A DNA stretch of 64,000 bases, taken from Pseudomonas marginalis (lineage in GTDB: Bacteria > Pseudomonadota > Gammaproteobacteria > Pseudomonadales > Pseudomonadaceae). The notes beneath the pieces are model-generated. The model was not told the DNA's origin, ran no database searches, and was given only the letters and a program-made list of their open reading frames with translations. The translations under genes were made by a program, and so were the position numbers. Numbering within the stretch: position 1 is the stretch's first letter; every line of letters begins with the position of its first letter. The DNA lies in contig NZ_VTFG01000001.1 in NCBI RefSeq assembly GCF_008692035.1, positions 1,426,001-1,490,000 on the forward strand, written 5' to 3'. This document shows, piece after piece, positions 28,539-40,070 of the stretch.

Positions 28539-30197
28539 TCAGAAGCGGGTGAAATCCGCTTCGTCCGGGGCACTGGCCATGGTGTAGGCGAACGCCTTGC
28601 GCTGCGCCGGTAGTTTTGGCTGTGGCGCCTGACGGTTGGGCTTGCTGCCCGGGCTGTCCACACTGTTGCTTTGAACCGCAGCCTTGGGCGCTGAATCCAG
28701 CACGAAAAAGCTCATGGCCTGTTGCAGTTGCTCGGCCTGGCTGCTCATTTCTTCCGCCGTGGCCGCCAGCTCCTCGCTGCTCGAGGCATTTTGCTGGGTC
28801 ACCTGGTTGAGCTGGGTCATCGCGGTGTTGATCTGCGCGACACCGGCGGCCTGTTCCTCGGACGCGGCGCTGATTTCCTGCACAAGGTCGGACGTCTTGT
28901 TGATGGAGGGCACCATTTCGTCGAGCAACTTGCCGGCCTTCTCGGCCATGTCCACGCTGCTGGAGGACAGTTCACCGATTTCCTGGGCGGCAACCTGGCT
29001 GCGTTCGGCCAACTTGCGCACTTCGGCGGCCACCACGGCGAACCCCTTGCCGTGCTCGCCGGCCCGAGCGGCCTCGATGGCGGCGTTGAGCGCGAGCAGA
29101 TTGGTCTGGTAGGCGATGTCATCGATGATGCTGATGCGCTGGGCGATTTTCTTCATCGCCACCACGGTCTGCTGCACCGATTCGCCGCCCTCGGTGGCTT
29201 CCTTGGCGGCCTTGCTGGCCATGCCATCGGTGACCTTGGCGTTTTCGGTGTTCTGGTTGATGCTGGCACTCATCTGCTCGACCGACGCACTGGTTTCCTC
29301 GACGCTGGCAGCCTGTTCACTGGTGGCCTGGCTCATCGATTGCGCGGTGGCGCTGACCTCCTCGGAGGCGCTGGCCAGGTTATCGGCGGCGTTACGCACC
29401 TCACCGATGATATGCGCCAGCTTGCCGACCATGTTGCGCATGGCGTTGAGCACCATGCCGGTTTCATCCTTCCCGCCCGGCTCGATGTGCGCGTTGAGGT
29501 TGCCTTCGGCCAATTGCTCGGCGGCGCTCGCGGCCTGGCGCAATGGGCGAGAAATGATCCGCGCGATGAACATCGCCAGGCCCAGGCCAATCAACAGGGC
29601 CGCGACCAGTACCGCGATGATCGACACCCGCGCGCTTTCATACAGCGCCGAGCCCTTGTCACCTGCGGCCGTTGCGCCGGCATCATTGAGTTCGACCATT
29701 TTCTGCAGACGGGCCGTCACCTCATCGAAATGCCCCTTGGATTCTCCCCTGAGCAAACCGCGCGCCTGGGCTTCCTGGTTCTGGCGAGAAAACTCAAGCA
29801 CCTGCTTGCTGCTTGCAAGGTAGGCGTCCCAAGCGCTTTTCACGCTGGCCAGGAGCTGCCGATCTTCATCGTTCGACAGCAATTGCTCGTAGGTGCCCAT
29901 GCGGGTTTCGAACTGTTGGCGCGCGTCGGCGGCCTCGCGTTCGGCCTGGGCCTTTTCCTCGGCAATCTCGGTGCCGATGTGGCGGTTCTCTTTCAAGCGA
30001 TAGTTGGCGGCAAAAAAGCGCATGCCTGCCGCGGCACGCATGGAGGGCATCCAGTTGCCCTTGATGTCCTGGGCGGCCTGGTTGACGGCACCGAGCTGGA
30101 GGATGGCGAAGCCGCCCATGGCTCCAGTGAGCACCAGGACCACCAGGAATGAACAGATCAACTTGGTGGAAATCTTAAGATCGTAGAACCATTTCAT
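28539..30197 (-). CDS. Methyl-accepting chemotaxis protein with four-helix-bundle sensor
   Basis: Transmembrane chemoreceptor (552 aa). Helix TM1 lies near residues 11-32, a four-helix-bundle ligand domain spans about 33-190 and TM2 is near 192-215. HAMP follows ([20 protein letters not shown]) and then the signalling hairpin with the tip sequence [21 protein letters not shown] proline-rich flexible tail of about 60 residues ends in DFTRF, which matches the aromatic-x-x-Phe spacing of CheR/CheB-docking pentapeptides. ATG 30197 has GGAGG upstream. It occupies the position held by the soluble receptor Aer2/McpB in P. aeruginosa Che2. The ligand is unknown. Confidence 0.94.
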   Translation of the reverse strand: MKWFYDLKISTKLICSFLVVLVLTGAMGGFAILQLGAVNQAAQDIKGNWMPSMRAAAGMRFFAANYRLKENRHIGTEIAEEKAQAEREAADARQQFETRMGTYEQLLSNDEDRQLLASVKSAWDAYLASSKQVLEFSRQNQEAQARGLLRGESKGHFDEVTARLQKMVELNDAGATAAGDKGSALYESARVSIIAVLVAALLIGLGLAMFIARIISRPLRQAASAAEQLAEGNLNAHIEPGGKDETGMVLNAMRNMVGKLAHIIGEVRNAADNLASASEEVSATAQSMSQATSEQAASVEETSASVEQMSASINQNTENAKVTDGMASKAAKEATEGGESVQQTVVAMKKIAQRISIIDDIAYQTNLLALNAAIEAARAGEHGKGFAVVAAEVRKLAERSQVAAQEIGELSSSSVDMAEKAGKLLDEMVPSINKTSDLVQEISAASEEQAAGVAQINTAMTQLNQVTQQNASSSEELAATAEEMSSQAEQLQQAMSFFVLDSAPKAAVQSNSVDSPGSKPNRQAPQPKLPAQRKAFAYTMASAPDEADFTRF

Positions 30198-30226
30198 CGG
30201 GGAACCTCCATGGAATTGCAAATGCG

Positions 30227-32263
30227 TCAGCGAGCGACGGCCGGTGGCGACTGAGATGCCTGGGCCGTGCGGGCTTCCAGTTGTACGATTTGGTTGAGCA
30301 GTACCGGTACATCCAGGATCAGGGCCACCGCGCCGCTGCCCAATATGGTCGAGCCGCTGATGCCACGCAGTGCACCGAACAGCTTGCCCAGGGGTTTGAT
30401 CACGGTCTGGAACTCGCCGAGCAGGTCATCCACCACCAGCCCGGCCTTATGCTCGGCGTAACGCACCACCACCACATTCTGGCGTCGGGACGCGGGGCCT
30501 TCGTGAGTGAAGTGATCGCGCAGGTGCACCAACGGCAACACCTGGCCACGCAGGTCCAGGTAGCCCGTGTCGCGACTGGACTGGCGCTGCTGTTCATCCA
30601 GCTCGATACACTCCTGGACCATGTCCAGGGGAATCACGTAGGTGGATTGGTCGATGCCGACCAGGAACCCATTGATGATCGCCAGGGTCAGCGGCAAGCG
30701 AATACGCACCACGGTGCCCTGGCCGGGGCGGCTGTCGAGGTCGACGGTGCCTCGCAACAAGGTGATATTGCGCTTGACCACGTCCATGCCGACACCGCGC
30801 CCGGACAGGTTGGTCACCGCCTCGGCGGTGGAGAACCCGGCTTCGAAGATCAGGTTGTAGATCTCCTGGTCGGTGAGCACCGCACCGCTGGCCACCAGCC
30901 CGCGCTCCTGGGCCTTTTGCAGGATGCGATCGCGGTTGAGGCCGGCGCCGTCGTCGGCGATCTCGATGACGATGCTCCCCGAGTCGTGGTAGGCATTGAG
31001 GCTCAGATGGCCCTTGGCCGACTTGCCGGCCGCACGCCGCGCATCGGCGCTTTCGATACCGTGGTCCATGGCGTTGCGCAACAGGTGCATCAGCGGGTCG
31101 CCGATCTTCTCGACCACGGTCTTGTCCAGTTCGGTTTCCGCGCCGCTGATGCTCAGTTCGATGTCCTTGCCCAGCTCCTGGCTGATATCGCGCACCACGC
31201 GGCGAAAGCGGTTGAACGTGTCGCCGATGGGGATCATGCGCAAATGCAGGGCGCCATCGAGGATCTCTTCCACCAGCCCCGAGACTGTCGAGGAGGCCTC
31301 GTGCAACGGGTCGTTGTTACAGGACCGGGCCAGCAGGTTCGCGCCGGCGCTGGCGATGACCAGCTCGCCGACCAGATTGATCAATTCGTCGAGTTTGTCG
31401 GCGTTGACGCGCACGTAATTGCCGTCGCGGGTTTTCGCTTCGCCGGCTGCCGGACGCTGGGGTGCGGCGGTCACAAGGCCCGGCTCGACCGGCGTGACCA
31501 ACTCGCCAGCGATGGCCGCTGTGCTGTCGGGCGCTTCATCGACGGCACTGATGTGTACCTCACAGTCGTCACGCACGAAATCGAACACCTCGTTGAGGCT
31601 GGCGTGGCTGGCCGTCGAGCGCAGGTCGATCTCGAAACCCAGGTAGCAGCTTTCCGGGTCCCAGCTGTCCATGGGCGGGATGCTATCGGTCAGGGTGGCG
31701 ACCTGTATCAACTGCCCCAAGGTCTCGAGGTAGCGCAGAAATGACAGCGGGTCCATGCCATTACGGAACACATCCGTGCCGAAGCGCAGGGAAATATGCC
31801 AAAGCACTTCGACCGCCACGTCGTCGGTCACCTCGGCGGTTTCGACGCTGGCAACGGCGGTTCGCATCGGCTGGTAGGCACTCAGCGCCTCGCGCAATGC
31901 CTCACCGCGTTCCAGCGCGGCAGGGGTCGGCGTCTCACCGCGGTTGGCGACCACTTCGACCAGTTCGAGTATGTGGTCGCCGCACTTGAGCAGCAGCGCG
32001 ATCAAGGCGGCGTCCACCGCCACACTGCCTTCGCGCAGGCGGTCAAGCACGTCTTCGACGATATGGGTGAACCCGACGATCGACGCCAGGCCGAAAAGGC
32101 CCGCCGAACCCTTGATGGTGTGCGCGGCGCGGAAAATCGCGCCGATGGCATCCTGGTCGCCGGGCTCGCTTTCCAATTGCAGCAGGGATTGCTCCATGGC
32201 CTGCAACAGCTCGCGTGCCTCAACGATGAATGTCTGTTGTGCCTGATCGAGATTGATGCTCAC
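30227..32263 (-). CDS. cheA: Chemotaxis histidine kinase
   Basis: CheA (678 aa). The HPt domain has phosphorylatable His48 in [12 protein letters not shown]2-like CheY/CheB-binding region spans about 155-255 and the dimerisation helix hairpin has [15 protein letters not shown]. The HATPase domain has the N-box [11 protein letters not shown] and glycine-rich [13 protein letters not shown] and [11 protein letters not shown]-terminal CheW-like domain ends near 660. It is followed by a receptor gene 29 nt downstream. It probably signals to the single-domain CheY of the same operon rather than to the flagellar pathway. Confidence 0.96.
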   Translation of the reverse strand: MSINLDQAQQTFIVEARELLQAMEQSLLQLESEPGDQDAIGAIFRAAHTIKGSAGLFGLASIVGFTHIVEDVLDRLREGSVAVDAALIALLLKCGDHILELVEVVANRGETPTPAALERGEALREALSAYQPMRTAVASVETAEVTDDVAVEVLWHISLRFGTDVFRNGMDPLSFLRYLETLGQLIQVATLTDSIPPMDSWDPESCYLGFEIDLRSTASHASLNEVFDFVRDDCEVHISAVDEAPDSTAAIAGELVTPVEPGLVTAAPQRPAAGEAKTRDGNYVRVNADKLDELINLVGELVIASAGANLLARSCNNDPLHEASSTVSGLVEEILDGALHLRMIPIGDTFNRFRRVVRDISQELGKDIELSISGAETELDKTVVEKIGDPLMHLLRNAMDHGIESADARRAAGKSAKGHLSLNAYHDSGSIVIEIADDGAGLNRDRILQKAQERGLVASGAVLTDQEIYNLIFEAGFSTAEAVTNLSGRGVGMDVVKRNITLLRGTVDLDSRPGQGTVVRIRLPLTLAIINGFLVGIDQSTYVIPLDMVQECIELDEQQRQSSRDTGYLDLRGQVLPLVHLRDHFTHEGPASRRQNVVVVRYAEHKAGLVVDDLLGEFQTVIKPLGKLFGALRGISGSTILGSGAVALILDVPVLLNQIVQLEARTAQASQSPPAVAR

Positions 32264-32303
32264 CGTGACTTTCCTTGTCGATCAAAAAACCTGGGAAGCG
32301 CGG

Positions 32304-32591
32304 CTATGAGGCCGCGCTGCGACACAGTTGGAGCGCCTGCGTGACCGCCTGGCTCTGGCCGGTCACGCTCAAGGCTATGCCGGCATTACCGGCCTCACGC
32401 CGGATGACCGCGAGCAACTGCAAGCCGGCGCCATCCATTTCCGTGACCTCAGACAGGTCCAGCTCCAGGCGGGGTGCCGCGCCCATCTGCGGCAGCAGCG
32501 CCGCCGCCAGTTCCGCTACGGTGTAGATCGTAAGCTCGCCGTCAATGCGCACGTGGGCCGTGTCGTCGAGTGTTTCAGTGGTAATCGGCAT
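32304..32591 (-). CDS. STAS-domain protein in chemotaxis operon
   Basis: A 95-aa stand-alone STAS domain related to anti-sigma-factor antagonists and lipid asymmetry MlaB proteins. LELDLSEVTEMDGAGLQLLAVI holds the conserved switch region, with Asp-Gly-Ala in place of the usual phosphorylatable Asp-Ser. The serine accepted by partner kinases therefore appears to be missing and phospho-regulation by a SpoIIAB-like kinase is unlikely. It sits between cheY and cheA, 40 nt from cheA and 22 nt from cheY. Its role may be structural or adaptor-like within the chemosensory array. Confidence 0.85.
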   Translation of the reverse strand: MPITTETLDDTAHVRIDGELTIYTVAELAAALLPQMGAAPRLELDLSEVTEMDGAGLQLLAVIRREAGNAGIALSVTGQSQAVTQALQLCRSAAS

Positions 32592-32613
32592 GGGAGCCTC
32601 CCTGGCGCCGGGG

Positions 32614-32982
32614 TCAAGGCAGGATCAGTTTAGACACAGCTGCCAACATCTGCGCAGGCTGGAACGGCTTGACCACCCAGGCCTTGGCGCCGGCGGCCTG
32701 ACCCTCGGCCTTTTTCGACTCCTGGGACTCGGTGGTGAGCATGATGATCGGGGTGAACTTGTAGTTGGCCAGCTTCTTGACCTCCTTGACGAAGGTGATG
32801 CCGTCCATGTTGGGCATGTTCACGTCGCTGATGATCAGGTGCACTTTCTGCCCGGTCAGCTTGCCCAGGGCATCCTTGCCGTCGCTGGCCTCGATGACGT
32901 CGTAACCGGCGCTTTTCAAGGCTATGCCGACCACTTGCCGCACGCTGCTGGAGTCGTCGACCACTAATACACTCTTCGCCAT
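32614..32982 (-). CDS. cheY: Single-domain response regulator, CheY-like
   Basis: Receiver domain protein (122 aa). Acidic pair Asp9/Asp10, phospho-acceptor Asp53 (IISDVNMPNMDG), the switch Thr in IIMLTTESQ and Lys in WVVKPFQP are all present. It is the phosphorylation target of the CheA in this operon. A ribosome site with AGGAGTA is just upstream of the ATG. Whether it acts on the flagellar motor or another output cannot be told. Che2-type CheY proteins usually do not drive the motor directly. Confidence 0.95.
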   Translation of the reverse strand: MAKSVLVVDDSSSVRQVVGIALKSAGYDVIEASDGKDALGKLTGQKVHLIISDVNMPNMDGITFVKEVKKLANYKFTPIIMLTTESQESKKAEGQAAGAKAWVVKPFQPAQMLAAVSKLILP

Positions 32983-32991
32983 GATGTACTC

Positions 32992-34200
32992 CTAAAAGAA
33001 GGTGATGTCTTGAGAATTCTGCTGCACGGCCGCCTCTCCATGATGGAGGCGCCGTTGCTCGTCGGTGGCATAGGTGGCTTCCATGCGCGCCAGCCATTGG
33101 CGGGCGTCGACGGCCACCGGCTGGTCCGGGGCCTGGCTGGCCTGCAGGAGGTGCTCATGCAGGGCCTGCATGTTGTCGCGCACGTGGCTGAGGATCTGGC
33201 TGACCCGGTCCTGGAATTGCAGGTTGACCAGCACTTCGGTCATCTCATCCCGGATGCCGTAGCTTTCCTGCTTGAGCAGGTCGGCGGACTCGGCCAGGCG
33301 CCCGGTGATGTTCTGGAAGCGTTCGAGCACCACTTGAATACTGTTTTCGGACTCGGCCACCGAATGGCTGTCCTGGTCGGCACTGCTGGACGCGGCCTGG
33401 ACCAATTGCGTAATGGCGTTGTTGATGATGTCGACCTTGGCCGACATCTGCTGGCCGGTTTCACTGGATTTGCTCGACAGGCTGCGCACCGCGTCGGCCA
33501 CCACCGCAAAACCGCGCCCGGCCTCACCGGCACGCGCCGCCTCGATGGCTGCGTTGAGGGCCAGCAAGTTGGTTTGCGCGGCAATCGCCGCCACATCGGC
33601 GGCCATGGTCCGCAGCTCGCCGGTATAGGCGGTCAGGCTGCGGACCTGGGCCAGGGTCTGGTCACGGCTGGTTTGGGTGGCCTTGAGCGAATTGATCACC
33701 TGGCTCAGCTCGCTGTCACTGCGTGCCAGCACCTCAAGCGCACCGTCGGCGGCCTGCCCGTCCAGTTCGCCGGCCGCGTGCTGCGAGGCTTGTACCGTTT
33801 CCTGCAAGCGTGCGGCGATCCCGGTGAAACGGTTGGCCAGGCTCACGATCGCTTCTTCGGTCTGATGGCGCGAGCTTTCCACCTGCTTGGCCCAGATGGG
33901 CATGGCGCCCAGCAATACCTCATCGAGCTGGGCACGGGAGGCCATGCCGTCGTGCGCCGCGTGCGCATCTGACTGATCCGCCTGTGCAAGCGCTTGCTGC
34001 ATTGCGTTGCGCTGCGAACTCGCACTCCAGGCACAGGCACCGAGGCCGATCAGCACCAGTACCGTGCAAGCCAGCAGATTGGCCGGCGAGGTTGATTGCA
34101 CAAGTATCCACAACACGGCGGGCACGACCGGGATCAAAGCGAACCAGCGAAAACGCGGATAAACGGGAAGAGGCAGGCGGCTGGATTGGCGCTGGGGCAT
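32992..34200 (-). CDS. Methyl-accepting chemotaxis protein with two N-terminal helices and no periplasmic sensor
   Basis: Receptor-like protein (402 aa), first gene of the operon. Two hydrophobic helices (about residues 19-36 and 41-58) are separated by only a few residues, so there is essentially no periplasmic domain and sensing must be internal or within the membrane. The signalling tip is [20 protein letters not shown]. After it the protein departs from usual receptors: a conserved [20 protein letters not shown] stretch and a charged tail ending DITFF. Position corresponds to the CttP-like receptor of Che2 clusters. The unusual distal part might contact the STAS protein. Ligand unknown. 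Confidence 0.88.
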   Translation of the reverse strand: MPQRQSSRLPLPVYPRFRWFALIPVVPAVLWILVQSTSPANLLACTVLVLIGLGACAWSASSQRNAMQQALAQADQSDAHAAHDGMASRAQLDEVLLGAMPIWAKQVESSRHQTEEAIVSLANRFTGIAARLQETVQASQHAAGELDGQAADGALEVLARSDSELSQVINSLKATQTSRDQTLAQVRSLTAYTGELRTMAADVAAIAAQTNLLALNAAIEAARAGEAGRGFAVVADAVRSLSSKSSETGQQMSAKVDIINNAITQLVQAASSSADQDSHSVAESENSIQVVLERFQNITGRLAESADLLKQESYGIRDEMTEVLVNLQFQDRVSQILSHVRDNMQALHEHLLQASQAPDQPVAVDARQWLARMEATYATDEQRRLHHGEAAVQQNSQDITFF

Positions 34201-34449
34201 GAGTTCGATCCTTGAACGTTGTTGCGGATGTAAGTGACATAGTTGTTATCTGCGCTGTAACTCGCAACTTGAGGTAACTTGAGTGCCTTCCGTCTGGTTT
34301 ATGACCGCAGGGTGACAGATCGGTCAGTTCTGGATTCTTGTTCCTGAAGGATCAGCGGTGGTTTACCGAACAGGGGGTTGTCGCAAGCGCTGGCTAGCGA
34401 GTCTGTCTTTCAGGCTGAAAAATCTCTTTGTGGTGAGGGCGGTTGGTTC

Positions 34450-34555
34450 CGTGGCGGCCTTCGGGCCGACCATGTCGTTGGGTTTGACCGAGTACATATC
34501 CGTTGCTGCGGTCACGGCTGCCTACGGTTCCGCCCTTACGGCGGGTCACTTTGGA
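34450..34555 (+). repeat. Long inverted repeat, left arm
   Basis: The 106 nt here match the reverse complement of 35013-35119 at roughly nine positions in ten, from CGTGGCGGCCTTCGGGCCGA to the TTTGGA end. The arms are too similar to have diverged for long. They bracket about 460 bp of other repeat sequence. Confidence 0.85.
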
Positions 34556-34620
34556 AAAGCCCCAAAGTAACCAAAGGGCTCTTGCCCCACCACTCGGTAC
34601 CTCGCCTAGGCTCGGTATGC

Positions 34621-34727
34621 CCGAACGCAGGCTTGAATCCGTGGGCCGCCGTCATGGGCCATCCCTGGCCCAGGACGGCTAACCCGGCGTCCTGCCGGGT
34701 TACCCACGGATTCAAGCCTGCGTTCGG
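34621..34727. repeat. Three-arm foldback: 25-bp stem enclosing two perfect hairpins
   Basis: A perfect 25-nt inverted repeat (34621-34645 with 34703-34727, CCGAACGCAGGCTTG... and its complement) encloses two further hairpins: GCCGTC-TGGGCCA against TGGCCCA-GACGGC (one bulged base) and AACCCGGC against GCCGGGTT. Single-stranded DNA or RNA of this segment would fold as a three-way junction. It contains no gene. Confidence 0.85.
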
Positions 34728-34813
34728 CCAGCGTGGTTAACGGGGCGCCTAGGATCAAGAGCAAAAGCAGAGCAAAAGCAGACCGAGTTCTAGCCGATAT
34801 GTGGAGATCCAAA

Positions 34814-34917
34814 TGTGGGAGGGGGCTTGCCCCCGATGAGGGAGTGTCAGTTGATGGATTTGATACTGACCCACTGCAATCGGGGGCAAGTCGAATCGTC
34901 GCACCGCCCCTCCCACA
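34814..34917. repeat. REPIN with a hybrid right arm
   Basis: The left arm TGTGGGAGGGGGCTTGCCCC (from 34814) is of the same type as the triplicated REPINs at 3.6-4.1 kb. In the right arm GGGGGCAAG (34882-34890) is separated from CCCCTCCCACA (34907-34917) by 16 extra bases (34891-34906). The truncated REP at 21387 begins the same extended variant (GGGGCGG), so at least two REP variants circulate in this genome. Confidence 0.8.
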
Positions 34918-35012
34918 TTTTTTACCGAGTACACCAGACCCAACTCCGGTCGGCTCTAAGGCCGCCGCGCTTTGGCTTTTGATCTCAAATCGCCCCGTCT
35001 GGACTTGTTCCC

Positions 35013-35119
35013 TCCAAAAGTGAGCCGCTGTAAGAGCGGAACCAAAGGCAGCCGTGACCGCAGCAACGGATATGTACTCAATCAAATCCAACGACATGGT
35101 CGGCCCGAAGGCCGCCACG
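35013..35119 (-). repeat. Long inverted repeat, right arm
   Basis: Reverse-complement partner of 34450-34555, about 107 nt. Differences between the arms are scattered single bases and a short gap, with no shared gene content. With the left arm it defines a 670-bp segment that could invert by homologous recombination. Confidence 0.85.
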
Positions 35120-35194
35120 AGAGTAAGCTGCCCATACTCAGGATTGCCTGACCACCGCGCGTCACAGAGCTGCGCCTTCATGTTTGCACCAAAA

Positions 35195-35220
35195 CAAAAC
35201 GGCACCTGGGTGCCGTTTTG
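35195..35220 (-). terminator. Intrinsic terminator of the glycerol-type ABC operon
   Basis: CAAAACGGCACC (35195-35206) pairs perfectly with GGTGCCGTTTTG (35209-35220). Reading on the minus strand, the stem is followed by GTTTTGG. It lies 21 nt beyond the stop codon of the binding-protein gene at 35241, as expected for the operon end. Confidence 0.85.
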
Positions 35221-35240
35221 TGTTCCACGCCCCGGCACGT

Positions 35241-36983
35241 TTACTTACGCGCTGCCTCCCACTGCTTGAGCAGATCGCCATAGGCCACGGTCTCGCCTTT
35301 CGGTTTCTCGTTGGCCAGTTTCGGTTTCGGCGCGCCCGGCTGGTCGAACCAGTATTGCGCGTCACGCTCGGGGTTCATTTTCGGGCCGCACACCGGTTGC
35401 ACCTTGGAGCGCTCCAGGCGCGTCATGATCGCGTCCTGCTCCTTGGCCAGGTTGTCGAGGGCCTGTTGCGGGGTTTTCTCGCCGCTGGCGGCGGCGGCGA
35501 TATTGCTCCACCACAGTTGCGCCAGACGTGGGTAGTCCGGCACGTTGGTACCGGTCGGGGTCCACTCGACCCGCGCCGGGCTGCGGTAGAACTCCACCAG
35601 GCCACCGAGTTTCGGCGCCATGTCGGTCATGGCCTGGGAGTTGATGTCGGACTCACGAATCGGCGTCAGGCCAACGATGGTTTTCTTCAGGGACACGGTT
35701 TTCGAGGTGACGAACTGCGCGTAGAGCCAGGCCGCGAGTTTCTGTTTCTCCGGGGTGGACTTGAGGAAGGTCCAGGAACCCACGTCCTGGTACCCCTTCT
35801 TCATGCCTTTTTCCCAATACGGCCCGACCGGCGACGGCGCCATGCGCCATTTCGGCGTGCCGTCGGCATTCACCACCGGCAGGCCCGGCTTGGTCATGTC
35901 GGCGGTAAACGCGGTGTACCAGAAGATCTGCTGGGCGATGTTGCCCTGGGACGGCACCGGGCCGGATTCGGAGAAGGTCATGCCCGCCGCTTCCGGTGGC
36001 GCATAGGCTTTCATCCAGTCCACGTATTTCTGCGTGGCGAACACCGCCGCCGGGCCGTTGGTGTCGCCGCCACGGGTGACGCTGGAGCCTACCGGGTGGC
36101 AGTCCTCCACGCGGATGCCCCACTCGTCCACCGGCAAACCGTTGGGCAGGCCCTTGTCGCCGCCGCCGGCCATGGAGAACCAGGCATCGGTGAAGCGCCA
36201 GCCCAGGGACGGGTCTTTCTTGCCGTAGTCCATGTGCCCATAGATGCGCTTGCCGTCGATTTCCTTGACGTCTTCGCTGAAGAATCTGGCGATGTCTTCA
36301 TAGGCCGACCAGTTCACCGGCACGCCGAGGTCATAGCCGTATTTTTCCTTGAACTTGGCTTTCAGCTCCGGACGCTCGAACCAGTCGGCGCGGAACCAGT
36401 AGAGGTTGGCGAATTGCTGGTCGGGCAGCTGATAGATCTTGCCGTCCGGCGCGGTGGTGAAGGAGATGCCGATAAAGTCCTTGATATCCAGGGTTGGCGA
36501 GGTGAAGGCCTTGCCTTCGTTGGCCATCAGGTCGGTGATGGATTCGGTCTTGCCATAGCGAAAGTGCGTACCGATCAAGTCGGAATCGTTGACCCAGCCG
36601 TCATAGATATTCTTGTCGGACTGCATCTGGGTTTGCAGTTTCTCCACAACGTCGCCTTCCTGCAGCAGGTCGTGGGTCAGCTTGATGCCGGTGATTTCGC
36701 TGAAGGCCTTGGCCAGTACCTTGGATTCGTACTCGTGGGTGGTGAGGGTTTCCGATACCACGTTGATTTTCATCCCACGGAACGGTTCGGCGGCCTTGAT
36801 AAACCACTTCAACTCCTCAAGCTGCTGGTCGGCCGTGAGGGTCGACGGCTTGAACTCGCTGCCGATCCATTTCTTCGCCGCATCTTCATACGCATCAGCC
36901 CAGGCCGAAGCGCTCAAACCGCTGAGGGCCAGTACGGCGGCCAATGAAATGCTATGTCGCAGCTTATTGTTCTTATTCAACAT
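35241..36983 (-). CDS. Glycerol-type ABC transporter substrate-binding protein (GlpV-like)
   Basis: Large periplasmic binding protein (580 aa). Residues 1-29 are a signal peptide ending SAWADAYED. The length (about 150 residues above common sugar-binding proteins) and features such as MKINVVSETLTTHEYESKVL and GWRFTDAWFSMAGGGDKG fit the GlpV class found with the Rhizobium glycerol transporter. An AGGAGG site sits just upstream of the ATG. It is the last gene of a six-gene minus-strand operon, and its terminator follows at 35195. Glycerol is the substrate of the characterised relatives. A related glycol or polyol is possible here. Confidence 0.85.
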   Translation of the reverse strand: MLNKNNKLRHSISLAAVLALSGLSASAWADAYEDAAKKWIGSEFKPSTLTADQQLEELKWFIKAAEPFRGMKINVVSETLTTHEYESKVLAKAFSEITGIKLTHDLLQEGDVVEKLQTQMQSDKNIYDGWVNDSDLIGTHFRYGKTESITDLMANEGKAFTSPTLDIKDFIGISFTTAPDGKIYQLPDQQFANLYWFRADWFERPELKAKFKEKYGYDLGVPVNWSAYEDIARFFSEDVKEIDGKRIYGHMDYGKKDPSLGWRFTDAWFSMAGGGDKGLPNGLPVDEWGIRVEDCHPVGSSVTRGGDTNGPAAVFATQKYVDWMKAYAPPEAAGMTFSESGPVPSQGNIAQQIFWYTAFTADMTKPGLPVVNADGTPKWRMAPSPVGPYWEKGMKKGYQDVGSWTFLKSTPEKQKLAAWLYAQFVTSKTVSLKKTIVGLTPIRESDINSQAMTDMAPKLGGLVEFYRSPARVEWTPTGTNVPDYPRLAQLWWSNIAAAASGEKTPQQALDNLAKEQDAIMTRLERSKVQPVCGPKMNPERDAQYWFDQPGAPKPKLANEKPKGETVAYGDLLKQWEAARK

Positions 36984-37015
36984 AGAGACCTCCTGGTTGT
37001 TTATTCATAAGGGCA

Positions 37016-37288
37016 CTAGCCCCAACGCATCACACTCAACAGCCATACCAGGGAGAGCGCGGACGCTACCCAGATGCTCCAGTCGGTAACGCCGATCACC
37101 AGCAAATGCAGGTAGGCGCTGCCGAGAAGACCGATAAACAAGCGATCACCACGGGTGGTGCTGATCGGCAGGACGCCGCGCCGCGGGATGCTCGGCGAGC
37201 GCAGCTCCCAGGTGGTCATGCCCGCCAGAATCAGGGCAATGCCGCCAAAGAACAGTGCAGTAGGGGTGGTCCAGGCCATCCATTCCAT
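37016..37288 (-). CDS. DUF2160-like small membrane protein (GlpU-like)
   Basis: A small integral membrane protein (90 aa) with three hydrophobic segments (about residues 9-24, 46-62 and 68-86) and the loop TTWELRSPSIPRRGVLPIST. It resembles the DUF2160 proteins encoded with glycerol-type ABC transporters. The ATG at 37288 is spaced better from GAGGAG than the adjacent ATG at 37291. It lies 10 nt after the second permease gene and 32 nt before the binding-protein gene. An accessory role in the transporter is likely but not demonstrated. Confidence 0.8.
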   Translation of the reverse strand: MEWMAWTTPTALFFGGIALILAGMTTWELRSPSIPRRGVLPISTTRGDRLFIGLLGSAYLHLLVIGVTDWSIWVASALSLVWLLSVMRWG

Positions 37289-37298
37289 CATCGACTCC

Positions 37299-38099
37299 TC
37301 AGACCCGGCCCAGGGCAAAGCCCTTGGCCACGTGGTTGCGAACAAACCAGATCACCAGCATGCCGGGCAGGATGGTCAACACCCCCGCCGCTGCCAGCAC
37401 GCCCCAATCGATACCCGAGGCCGACACCGTGCGGGTCATCACCGCCGCGATGGGCTTGGCGTTGACCGAGGTCAGGGTGCGCGCCAGCAGCAGCTCGACC
37501 CAGGAAAACATGAAGCAGAAAAACGCGGTCACACCGATGCCGGAGCCGATCAACGGGATAAAAATCTTCACGAAGAACTTGGGAAAACTATAGCCGTCGA
37601 TGTAGGCGGTTTCGTCGATTTCCTTGGGCACCCCGGACATGAAGCCCTCCAGGATCCACACCGCCAGCGGTACGTTGAACAGGCAGTGGGCCAAGGCCAC
37701 GGCGATGTGCGTGTCGAACAGGCCGATGGACGAATACAGCTGGAAAAACGGCAGCAGGAACACCGCCGGTGGCGCCATGCGGTTGGTCAACAGCCAGAAG
37801 AACAGGTGCTTGTCACCCAGGAAGCGGTAGCGCGAGAAGGCATAGGCTGCCGGCAACGCCACGCTCAGGGAAATCACCGTGTTCAGGCTCACGTAGTACA
37901 GCGAGTTGAGGTAACCGGTGTACCAGCTCGGGTCGGTGAAGATCACCTTGTAGTTGGCCAGGGTGAAATCCTGCGGAAACAGGGTCAGGCCGCCGAGGAT
38001 TTCGGTGTTGCTCTTGAAGGACATGTTCAGCAGCCAGTAGATCGGCACCAGCAGGAACAGGATGTAGATCAGCAGCGGAATAACCTTGCGCTTGCTCAT
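37299..38099 (-). CDS. Glycerol-type ABC transporter permease 2 (GlpQ-like)
   Basis: Permease (266 aa) of the MalG-like carbohydrate-uptake class with six hydrophobic segments. The coupling EAA loop is VPKEIDETAYIDGYSFPKFF near residue 165. LLTNRMAPPAVFLLPFFQLY is typical of this subgroup. It follows permease 1 by 10 nt and precedes the DUF2160-like gene. It pairs with permease 1 to form the channel. Confidence 0.9.
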   Translation of the reverse strand: MSKRKVIPLLIYILFLLVPIYWLLNMSFKSNTEILGGLTLFPQDFTLANYKVIFTDPSWYTGYLNSLYYVSLNTVISLSVALPAAYAFSRYRFLGDKHLFFWLLTNRMAPPAVFLLPFFQLYSSIGLFDTHIAVALAHCLFNVPLAVWILEGFMSGVPKEIDETAYIDGYSFPKFFVKIFIPLIGSGIGVTAFFCFMFSWVELLLARTLTSVNAKPIAAVMTRTVSASGIDWGVLAAAGVLTILPGMLVIWFVRNHVAKGFALGRV

Positions 38100-38109
38100 G
38101 TTGGCGGCC

Positions 38110-40069
<1,960 letters not shown>

Positions 40070-40070
<1 letters not shown>

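Larger units (their letters stand above)
34201..35194. other. Gene-free repeat island between the chemotaxis and ABC operons
   Basis: About 1 kb with no credible gene. From 34201 to 34449 (the upstream side of the chemotaxis operon) I see no confident promoter or structure. From 34450 onward it is composed of repeats listed separately: a pair of roughly 106-bp inverted repeats, a three-arm foldback and a REPIN. Reading frames here (for example the recurring AAFGPTMSL...EYISVAAVTAA translation) come from the repeat itself and appear in both orientations, so I do not count them as genes. Confidence 0.7.

Noticed and set aside
34606..35238. 210-codon minus-strand frame in the repeat region after the chemotaxis operon.
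   Set aside because: It runs through inverted repeats, a foldback and a REPIN, and similar translations arise from both repeat arms, so it is repeat-derived.
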